Shown here: piece by piece, positions 1 through 6,375 of the stretch | Layout: every line of letters begins with the position of its first letter | How positions within the stretch are numbered: the first letter of the stretch is position 1 | Origin: CAYPOY01 sp964412395 | GTDB lineage: Bacteria; Chloroflexota; Anaerolineae; B4-G1 | Assembly (NCBI GenBank): GCA_964412395.1 | Contig: CAYPOY010000070.1 | Span: 1 to 19,370 of the forward strand | Direction: 5' to 3' | Length of the DNA: 19,370 nucleotides | Notes under the pieces: generated by a model | Told to the model about the DNA's origin: nothing | Database searches by the model: none | The model's input: the letters and a program-made list of their open reading frames with translations, nothing else | Program-made: the position numbers and the translations under genes

Positions 1-240
1 AGCCCATTTCACCTCGGTCGGGAGACCTTCGGCGAACAGAGACCGAGCCCATTTCACCTCGGTCGGGAGACCTTCGGCGAACAGAGACCGAGCCCATTTC
101 GCCTCGGTCGGGAGACCTTCGGCGAACAGAGACCGAGCCCATTTCGCCTCGGTCAGAGACCTTCGGCGAACAGAGGGAGACCTTCGGCGAACAGAGACCG
201 AGTCCCTTACGCCTCGGTCGGGAGACCTTCGGCGAACAGA
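1..240. repeat. 45-bp tandem repeat array
   Basis: Three full 45-bp copies begin at 1, 46 and 91. A fourth from 136 has lost a few bases after CTCGGTC, and partial copies begin near 176 and 201. Each unit carries an inverted repeat, for example CTCGGTC at 13-19 and GACCGAG at 41-47, so every unit can fold into a hairpin. The copies are contiguous with no unique spacers, so this is not a CRISPR array. No gene is seen in bases 1-302. The array may continue past the left edge. Confidence 0.9.
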
Positions 241-260
241 TGTGCCATTGTTAAAGTAAT

Positions 261-345
261 CACGTTTCACGTCTTCACGTTTTACGCTTGACGTTTGACG
301 TTTCACGTTTCGCGTTTCACGTTTCGCGTTTCACGCTTCACTGGC
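261..345. repeat. Heptamer tandem repeats (CACGTTT-like)
   Basis: Seven-base units of the type CACGTTT, CGCGTTT, GACGTTT and CACGCTT run head to tail. The array overlaps the 3' end of the 737-aa gene on the minus strand, encodes its last residues (VKRETRNVKRET) and supplies its TGA stop. The same heptamer family fills the gap upstream of 6366. Confidence 0.85.
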
Positions 346-2516
346 GGGATACCCCAGCGCAGGACAACCACGGCCAGCCGGTCGGCTCGGACCAGCGGCA
401 GCGCCCGCCATCCAGATCCATCGTCGCCCCACGACGTGATGCCGTCCATTGCGCTGAGAACCACCGTCGTGCCGCTGATGTGGGCACGCTCCGCCTCCGA
501 GAGCGCTGCAGGGTCCCAGCGCCACAGCGGGCTGGCCTGTGCCGCCAGTTCCTCGACCCACGTGAGTAAGGCGTCCGGTTGCACCTCCTGCAAATGACGG
601 CAGCGAACCACCTCCGACACCGAAACCTCCGTCAGTGGGATGACCTGCTCGACCAGCCACTCATCCACCTCCTTGCGGTTGGGCAGCTCCTCCCTCCACC
701 AGCGCGAGCGTGGCCCCCACTGAGCCAGGAACGTGTCCACCTGGGCCGGTGGTGAGGGTAGATGTCGTTCTGCCAGTTCATCCAGGAGCGCGTCCGGATC
801 GTCTCCCAGCAGGAGCTCCATCCGGGGCCACTCAGGGACATCATCCGTGTCGCTGAACAGGTCGTACACCCCCTGCTCCCACCGATCCAGTTCCCGCGAC
901 ACTGTCTGCAACTCGGCGCCGGCCGCCCAATAGATGCCGCACGCCCGTTTCATCTGCTCAATGACCACCCGCGTCTCCAACGCCGCTGCCTGGAGCATCA
1001 GGTAGCGGGCGCAGAGGCTCTCCGCCTTGCGCCAGCGGAGCCACAGCCACACCCAACGCGCGGGGCTGCGCAGCAGGCGCAATAACTCGCCCAGGCGACG
1101 GCGTGGCATCTCCTCCAATAGTGCGACCAACGCCGCTCGCACTGTCTCCCCCTCGCGCTCTATGCGGAGCAGATCCTCCTGAGCCTCCAGGTGGTGTTGC
1201 TCGGCGCCACCGGCCCATTCGCCGAACCGTCGCTCCAACACACCGGTCAACGCCCGTGCCCCGTCCAGTCCCCCCGCGTCCAGAGTGTGCGCCACCCAGG
1301 CCCGCACCTGTACGATGACGTCCTCGATACCGGCGTGCGTCGCTCGCTCCCATGCCGGGCCACAGTTGTCCAGGACCGCCACTCGCTCTTCTACCATCGC
1401 TTCGAGGTGCGTTACCAGTGGATGACCTACCGCGCGGCTGGACTCTTCACCCCGCCTGGCTCCTTCGGCTCCTTCGGCTTCGCTCAGGACAGGTTCGCTC
1501 AGGACAAGCTCACTCAGGACAGACGCTTGTGCTGAACCCCCGCCAGCGGGACGCAGCAACGCCCAGGGAGCAAACGTTGGCCCATCATCGGCAGCACTGC
1601 GTACCGTTTCAATAGCAGCGGGTGGCGTGAGTCGAAGAGCCAGCAATGGCGGGGCCAACGCCGCTTCACGCAGCAGCGCATCGGCATCTACCGCTTCACC
1701 GGACGTCTCCAGCAACTGCCGTCGAAGCGCCGCCGCCAACCGGCGAGCAGCGCGGGCCTGCGCCACGTTGCCGGGCCAGGCTATCCAGGCCAACCCAAAG
1801 GAAGCATTCACCGGTCCATCACCCCAGCCCTCTGCCTGGTCTACCCAGACCGGTGTCTCACAGAGTGGGGTACAGATATGCAGCGCCAGGAAGCGCGCCG
1901 CCTGTTCGTAGAGGGCTGGCGCATCGTCCAACGTCAGGCCAACCTCGTTGACCGGCGCGACCAGGTAGAGCAGGGAGAGAGGGGAGGGAATTGCGGATCG
2001 CGAATTGCGAATTGCGAATTGCGGATTTGGGAGAGGGCCGGTACACGCGTCGCGATCCTGACCGGATGGTTCTTCAACGGGCGAACCGGCCGGATAGTTG
2101 TCCCACAGGGCCAGGCCCAGGGTGAAAGGGTCGATCCCCAGGAGCGTCGTGGCACGCTCGGCGGCCAGACGGGCTACCCCGGCCAGCGGCGCGTCCGGCG
2201 GGCCTACCACCCAGATCACCAACTCGCCCAGGCGGTTGGGGCTGTAGCCAATCCTGCCCAGCGTAGCCCGATGGGCCAGGCGCGATATCTCGTGCAACGC
2301 TGCATCAACTACCTCTGCATCGGGAGTCTCGCCAGCTTCGGCGAGCGCCGCTTCGTTAACTGTCGAGCCATCAGGACCCAGATGCCGTACCGCCACGACA
2401 GGAGGAGACCCCCATTCATCGAGCATCTGGACCAGGCGCTGGCCCACCGCCGCCCCTGTTTCTTCCAGCGTCAGAATCAACGTTCGTTGAATCGCCGTTT
2501 TCATCTTGTGCCCCAT
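303..2516 (-). CDS. Degenerate tubulin-like paralogue, 737 aa
   Basis: No family was recognised at first sight, but this protein aligns by eye with the 934-aa tubulin-like protein encoded upstream. Residues 12-28 (TLILTLEETGAAVGQRL) match its GLGGTG nucleotide loop and following helix. Residues 99-125 match the strand-loop-helix around its GGTGAGS signature. Residues 182-211 and 661-722 match further blocks, including a shared pattern A-S/T-P-x-W-x-x-D near the C-terminus. Both glycine signatures are lost, so GTP binding is doubtful and a pseudo-GTPase partner role is inferred. Residues 440-545 are helical. The protein stops where the 934-aa protein continues for about 155 residues; its last residues come from heptamer repeats. 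Two other in-frame repeat insertions lie at about residues 163-177 and 331-350. The ATG at 2516 follows GGAGAG six bases upstream. It is the last gene of the VWA/tubulin group. Confidence 0.8.
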   Translation of the reverse strand: MGHKMKTAIQRTLILTLEETGAAVGQRLVQMLDEWGSPPVVAVRHLGPDGSTVNEAALAEAGETPDAEVVDAALHEISRLAHRATLGRIGYSPNRLGELVIWVVGPPDAPLAGVARLAAERATTLLGIDPFTLGLALWDNYPAGSPVEEPSGQDRDACTGPLPNPQFAIRNSRSAIPSPLSLLYLVAPVNEVGLTLDDAPALYEQAARFLALHICTPLCETPVWVDQAEGWGDGPVNASFGLAWIAWPGNVAQARAARRLAAALRRQLLETSGEAVDADALLREAALAPPLLALRLTPPAAIETVRSAADDGPTFAPWALLRPAGGGSAQASVLSELVLSEPVLSEAEGAEGARRGEESSRAVGHPLVTHLEAMVEERVAVLDNCGPAWERATHAGIEDVIVQVRAWVAHTLDAGGLDGARALTGVLERRFGEWAGGAEQHHLEAQEDLLRIEREGETVRAALVALLEEMPRRRLGELLRLLRSPARWVWLWLRWRKAESLCARYLMLQAAALETRVVIEQMKRACGIYWAAGAELQTVSRELDRWEQGVYDLFSDTDDVPEWPRMELLLGDDPDALLDELAERHLPSPPAQVDTFLAQWGPRSRWWREELPNRKEVDEWLVEQVIPLTEVSVSEVVRCRHLQEVQPDALLTWVEELAAQASPLWRWDPAALSEAERAHISGTTVVLSAMDGITSWGDDGSGWRALPLVRADRLAVVVLRWGIPPVKRETRNVKRET
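1477..1521. repeat. 15-bp REP-like repeats inside a coding sequence
   Basis: Three imperfect 15-bp units of the type GGCTTCGCTCAGGAC follow one another inside the 737-aa gene. On the minus strand they encode a VLSEx pentapeptide repeat. The sequence resembles the CTGAGCGAAG-type REP elements common in Chloroflexota genomes. Just upstream, CTCCTTCGG is also repeated. Confidence 0.75.
1990..2031. repeat. Heptamer repeats (ATTGCGA) inside a coding sequence
   Basis: Six units (ATTGCGG, ATCGCGA, ATTGCGA, ATTGCGA, ATTGCGG, ATTTGGG) span 42 bp. Because 42 is divisible by three, the reading frame of the 737-aa gene survives. They encode roughly residues 163-176 (PNPQFAIRNSRSAI), low-complexity sequence with no counterpart in the 934-aa paralogue. 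Confidence 0.85.
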
Positions 2517-2539
2517 AGCTGTCTCTCCTCGTCGAATTG

Positions 2540-2548
2540 TGGTATAAT
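2540..2548 (+). promoter_or_regulatory. Extended -10 promoter candidate for hicBA
   Basis: TGG-TATAAT gives a perfect -10 hexamer with the TGN extension. No convincing -35 lies 17 bases upstream. The direction and position fit transcription of the plus-strand hicB-hicA pair about 190 bases downstream. Confidence 0.4.
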
Positions 2549-2711
2549 CTCTACGTGTAATTACTCAGCCGCTCCCGCCGGATCGCCAGATCCGGTGGTC
2601 GGTGACTCAAAAACGCCGCTGTATGGCTGAGAATCGTTGGGAATCTGCGTCCCGTGCGGCCTCTGGCCTGGATTTGGCAATCCAGACCGAGCGGCTGAGC
2701 AGTAATCTCTA
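2545..2711 (+). repeat. Hairpin-rich element with flanking 9-bp direct repeats
   Basis: TAATCTCTA occurs at 2545-2553 and again at 2703-2711. Between them an 11-bp perfect inverted repeat (CTCAGCCGCTC at 2564-2574, its complement at 2689-2699) encloses two hairpins: CCGGATC/GATCCGG at 2578-2595 and CTGGATT/AATCCAG near 2669-2686. The layout resembles a small MITE with a target duplication, or a structured 5' leader between the hicBA promoter and hicB. Confidence 0.45.
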
Positions 2712-2736
2712 TGCTACTTATCCGGGGGATTGTGAG

Positions 2737-3081
2737 ATGATTCAGGTGTACTCTTTCCGGTGCTATGCTTACCAGGACGGCGACCTGTTTCTGGCGGATT
2801 GCCTCGACCTGATGCTGATGAGCCAGGGTGCCACGATGCAAGAGGCCATCCGTGACCTGCGGGAGATGATCCTGGGCTATCTGGAGTGGGCGGAGCAACA
2901 GGGACAGATCAAGCCATTCATACCTCGGCCCGCTCCCCTCCGTGATTGGCTCAAGTTCTACGGCCTCTATGTTTCCTCCCTGCTCAAGGCTCTGCTCCTG
3001 CGGCGGTTTAGTAATTTCAGGGTCTACACCGAGCGTGTCGCTGGCCCTGTGCTGACACCGGCTCAGCCTGCGCCGGCGTAG
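2737..3081 (+). CDS. hicB: HicB-family antitoxin
   Basis: This 114-aa protein is the likely antitoxin of a type II toxin-antitoxin pair. Residues 3-50 show the HicB-like pattern: a strand-rich start, then DGDLFLADCLDLMLMSQGAT and a helix AIRDLREMILGYLEW. These folds resemble a partly degraded RNase H fold. No obvious ribbon-helix-helix or HTH is visible at the C-terminus; residues 67-90 look amphipathic or hydrophobic instead. The ORF is open upstream to 2602, but ATG at 2737 is preferred because GGGGGA lies about eight bases upstream and family similarity starts here; the upstream part is inside the hairpin-rich element. It stops three bases before hicA, so the two are co-transcribed. In such systems the antitoxin usually binds the toxin and represses the operon. 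Confidence 0.75.
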   Translation: MIQVYSFRCYAYQDGDLFLADCLDLMLMSQGATMQEAIRDLREMILGYLEWAEQQGQIKPFIPRPAPLRDWLKFYGLYVSSLLKALLLRRFSNFRVYTERVAGPVLTPAQPAPA

Positions 3082-3084
3082 ACC

Positions 3085-3378
3085 ATGCCCAAAGCATATC
3101 CTCCTCTGACTCCCCGCGAGGTCATTGCCATCTTGCGTGCCCGCAACTTTGTCCTGGACCACACCCACGGCGGTCACGAGTACTACCGGGGGGTCATTCG
3201 AGACAGGACGTGCCTGGTAACGGTCAGCACGCACTACAGGCAGTTGTCCGTGAGACTGATCAAGCGTATGATCACTCAGTCGGGTATGACCCGCGAGGAG
3301 TTTTACGGCAGTACCCGGCGCACTGCCCAAAAGCTCAACCTGCGGTCCGACCAGTATCCCATCCCCTTGAAAGAGTAG
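3085..3378 (+). CDS. hicA: HicA-family mRNA interferase toxin
   Basis: This 97-aa protein fits the HicA/YcfA family, small dsRBD-like ribonucleases that cut mRNA when released from HicB. Residues 8-34 (LTPREVIAILRARNF then HGGHEYYR) carry the typical helix followed by the G-x-H element, with His31 as expected catalytic residue. Residues 45-75 (VTVSTHYRQLSVRLIKRMI) match the strand and final helix of the family. It begins three bases after hicB and ends six bases before the convergent 3' end of the 934-aa gene. The hicB-first order is less common than hicA-hicB but is known. The pair lies on the plus strand between two minus-strand paralogues that would otherwise be adjacent, which suggests a later insertion. 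Confidence 0.85.
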   Translation: MPKAYPPLTPREVIAILRARNFVLDHTHGGHEYYRGVIRDRTCLVTVSTHYRQLSVRLIKRMITQSGMTREEFYGSTRRTAQKLNLRSDQYPIPLKE

Positions 3379-3383
3379 CTCCC

Positions 3384-6188
3384 TCATTCCAGAATCCCCT
3401 CACTGGCGACCAGCATCTGCCGCAGTCGGTCGGCGTAGTCCCGCGCCGCCTTGCGTAGCCGCCGGTCCAGTTCGTCCCCTCCCCCACCACTCTCCCCAGC
3501 AGCACAGTAGGCGTCCAGTCGCTCAATCGCCTGGGCCGTGGTGAGGCGCACCAGGATGTGCCGCTCCACCCGCTCCATCACCTCGTGTGCCAATCCCTCA
3601 CGGGCGGCGAAGGCGCGAATGGTCTTGTGCAACCCCTGTGCCAATCGCTCCGGTTCGTCCAATCGGTCCACGGGCCGGTAGTAGTACCAGGAACCCTGAG
3701 CAAAGATGAGCTGGAAGACTAGCCCCAGCGCGAAAGCCTGAAGTGCCACTTCGGTGCTGGTGTGGAAACTCGGCAAGACGTGCAGCGGACGCTTCCCGCG
3801 CACTTGCTCGTAGGTGCGCTTCCAGGCCGGAAACTGCTGGAGCGCGGTGTAGGGTGCGCCCACAGTGGCCCGTAGCGCGACGATGAGTTGATCATCCTGG
3901 GTCGAGACCAGCATCCCGCTTCGCTCGGCAAACAACGTCTCGTGCTCGTCCGGCACCCCCAGTACAGTCATAGAGACCAATCCCGCCCCACCATCCTCCA
4001 GTCGGGCGCGGTCCAGGTTCCACGAAGGGGTGGCCTGTTGCAGCAACCACATCCGCCGCGCTTCGGGCGACGCCCCGTTGTCCTGGATTTGAGCTTGCTC
4101 CTGTAACACCGTTTCGACGTTGATCCGCAGCAGCGGCTCAAACGGCTGGGCCGCTCCCTGCCGAACCCACCGGGCCAGTTCTACCGCCGGCCGGCTGGCC
4201 CGGTCCAGGAGGCTGCCATCCCCAGACAAACAGACGTTCGCCGTGTCGCCCAAAGCCGGGGCATAGCGAGTGTACATTTCCGCTACGTAGGTTGGATCGG
4301 CTAACTCCAGGTCGACCGGCAACCCGTCACCGGGGCTGTCGGGTACAGACTCCAGCAGCCGCGCGGCATCGCGCAGTCGGGCCTTGACCCGATCCAGGTC
4401 ATCCGCCAGTTCGGCCCGGGTCCGCGCCAGGCTGTCCAACACTTGCAAAGCAGCGTCACCCAGTACGTGCGACAGGCGAGCACGGTAGGCAGCGGTGGCC
4501 GCCTGGACGTAGTGTCGTTGCGCCGTCGTCACGCGGCTGCCCCGCGACAGAAAACCGGCTGTGGGAGCCCGCAGCAAGGCCGCTCGTCGCTGGCTCGCAT
4601 CCTGGTCAAAGCGCTCGATTTGGGTCTCTAGCTCCGTCTGGCTCTCTCGTAGCGCCGTGCGGGCTTTGTCGAGACGGATCCGCAGCGCGGTCAGCATCAT
4701 AGCGGCTTCCTGCACCCCGGTCTCCGGATCGCCGGCCGCTCGCGCCACCTGGCGACGCAGATTCATCTCCAGCTCTGCACTCAGCTCCCGCCGCCGTGTC
4801 TCCACGGCAGTGGAGAAAAGGCCCTCCAGCCGCGTAGCGCCATACCGCTCGATGTAGGCCACCGTCTCTTGCGCCTGTTGTGAGAGCGAGAGCCGCCGCA
4901 GGTGACCAGGCAACGTCAAGTCTATCCCGATGACCACTCCCTCGTCGTCAACCGCCAGGCTGCCCATCAGCGGTTCCGGTTCCAGCCGCTCTGTCTCCCA
5001 GAAGGTAGTCGCCGCCTGGGCCGCTGCCTTCTCATCGGCAGGTCGCAGCCAGCCCTGGCGGATCAAGCGCACTGCGTGGCGGCGGGCGCAACGGTCGTGG
5101 ACCGCGTGGGCGTCGAACCGGCATACACTCAACCCTACACTGCCCAGGAAGGTGCCGACGCCTCCGTCGGTCGTGCGGCTGAGTACCTCGTCCAGGTTGT
5201 CGAAATCGTTCTCCCCTTTGCGTCCCACCTGGGAACCCATCTGAAGATAGAGGGCACACCCTGCCAGCCGGCACACCGCGTTGATACCTGGCCAGACCCG
5301 GCCTCGCTCGTCCACCCCATCCACCACGTAGTACAGATTGAAGGGAGCGGACGTGGGCTCGATGACCCGCCCATTGGGGTAGGCAGCGCGGAAGTCGCTG
5401 CGCGTCATGGCGTGGTTCAGTTCCATCAGCGATGCCACGGTATTGGGCAGCAGGTTGGGTCCGCTGACGTCGGGGAAAGCGCCGGGCAACACGCCCAGCC
5501 CTGTGACCTGGCATAAGTCGCCCAGGTCACCCAGCTCCTCGACCAGCGCACGCACCAGGTAGGCCACGTCGAGAAAAGAGCCCGCGCCTGTGCCACCACA
5601 CAACGAGTTGACGATAAAGATGTTGATGCCTTGCCCGGTATCTACGACCGCCCGCCGCCCGGTCTCGCGCCCGGCCAGATGCCAGATGGCTCGCTGCAGG
5701 TGTCCCTCGACTTTGTGAAAGTGCCAGTAGAGGGCCATCAGTCCTAACAACCGCACCTGTTTGGCCCCGTGGCGCAGCACCGTGGGCGGTAGACGCATCA
5801 GGCTTTCGCCAAACCGCTCGGCAATGGCCCGCTGCTTCTGCCGGTGGCGGATGATCCGTCCCACCGGTACGTGGCCGATGTTGACGAATTCCACACCCGG
5901 TTCCAGGCTCACCGTCTCCCCGTTCTCCAACCTGACCACGAGAGCCTCATCCGCCGTGTCGAAGACCAGCAAGCGCAGCCAGCCGGGTTGGCTCCCCTGG
6001 TGACCGGCGAACAGGGCCTTGAGGTAGACGCCGATGCGATGGCCCGTTCCTCCCAGGCCAACAAACAGCGTGGGGCGAACGTCCGCCTGGGTCGCCACGA
6101 CGCCGGACGAAGATGGGACCAACTCTGACCGGTGACCGTTCCCGTTCTGTTCCTCTACAGCCAGAACCTCTGCATTCCATTCCAACAT
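3384..6188 (-). CDS. Tubulin/FtsZ-like GTPase (Tubulin_2 type), 934 aa
   Basis: A large protein with a tubulin-like nucleotide-binding half. Residues 39-56 (PTLFVGLGGTGHRIGVYL) form the first strand and GLGGTG loop. Residues 190-214 contain IFIVNSLCGGTGAGSFLD, whose GGTGAGS matches the tubulin/FtsZ phosphate-binding signature. Residues 430-615 are mostly helical with coiled-coil character (LDKARTALRESQTELETQIE). The C-terminal 200 residues hold a mixed domain and a short hydrophobic stretch (residues 818-830), too short to call a membrane segment confidently. Proteins of this type (PF13809-like) are much longer than FtsZ and are not division proteins. Translation starts at ATG 6188 behind a perfect AGGAGGT. 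It lies downstream of the VWA gene and upstream of a degenerate paralogue, so the three probably act together. Filament formation is an inference. Confidence 0.85.
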   Translation of the reverse strand: MLEWNAEVLAVEEQNGNGHRSELVPSSSGVVATQADVRPTLFVGLGGTGHRIGVYLKALFAGHQGSQPGWLRLLVFDTADEALVVRLENGETVSLEPGVEFVNIGHVPVGRIIRHRQKQRAIAERFGESLMRLPPTVLRHGAKQVRLLGLMALYWHFHKVEGHLQRAIWHLAGRETGRRAVVDTGQGINIFIVNSLCGGTGAGSFLDVAYLVRALVEELGDLGDLCQVTGLGVLPGAFPDVSGPNLLPNTVASLMELNHAMTRSDFRAAYPNGRVIEPTSAPFNLYYVVDGVDERGRVWPGINAVCRLAGCALYLQMGSQVGRKGENDFDNLDEVLSRTTDGGVGTFLGSVGLSVCRFDAHAVHDRCARRHAVRLIRQGWLRPADEKAAAQAATTFWETERLEPEPLMGSLAVDDEGVVIGIDLTLPGHLRRLSLSQQAQETVAYIERYGATRLEGLFSTAVETRRRELSAELEMNLRRQVARAAGDPETGVQEAAMMLTALRIRLDKARTALRESQTELETQIERFDQDASQRRAALLRAPTAGFLSRGSRVTTAQRHYVQAATAAYRARLSHVLGDAALQVLDSLARTRAELADDLDRVKARLRDAARLLESVPDSPGDGLPVDLELADPTYVAEMYTRYAPALGDTANVCLSGDGSLLDRASRPAVELARWVRQGAAQPFEPLLRINVETVLQEQAQIQDNGASPEARRMWLLQQATPSWNLDRARLEDGGAGLVSMTVLGVPDEHETLFAERSGMLVSTQDDQLIVALRATVGAPYTALQQFPAWKRTYEQVRGKRPLHVLPSFHTSTEVALQAFALGLVFQLIFAQGSWYYYRPVDRLDEPERLAQGLHKTIRAFAAREGLAHEVMERVERHILVRLTTAQAIERLDAYCAAGESGGGGDELDRRLRKAARDYADRLRQMLVASEGILE

Positions 6189-6203
6189 CTCACACCTCCT
6201 GTG

Positions 6204-6375
6204 ATTAGCCGTTAGTGGTTAGCTGTTAGTCGTTAATGGTTGCGCCTCACGTCTCACGTTTCACGCCTCACGCTTCACGTTTCACGCCTCACGTTTGACG
6301 TTTGACGTTTGACGCCTCACGTCTCACGTTTGACGTTTGACGTTTGACGCCTCACGCCTCACGTCTCACGTTTGC
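6204..6375. repeat. Heptamer array between VWA and tubulin-like genes
   Basis: The gap is almost wholly 7-bp units. The part next to the tubulin-like gene has units like CGTTAGT, GGTTAGC and TGTTAGT. The rest has about 18 units of pattern NNTSACG (CCTCACG, TCTCACG, TTTGACG). The array provides the ACG TGA ending of the VWA gene and stops just short of the ribosome binding site of the tubulin-like gene. No promoter or terminator is visible in it. Confidence 0.9.

Noticed and set aside
1..240. CRISPR array
   Set aside because: The 45-bp units follow each other directly with no unique spacers of constant length; a tandem repeat explains them fully.
1878..2630. 250-aa plus-strand ORF
   Set aside because: Antisense to the 737-aa gene, no family look, and it runs through heptamer repeats and the hairpin element.
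4902..5516. 204-aa plus-strand ORF
   Set aside because: Shadow of the 934-aa tubulin-like gene; composition typical of antisense frames in GC-rich DNA.
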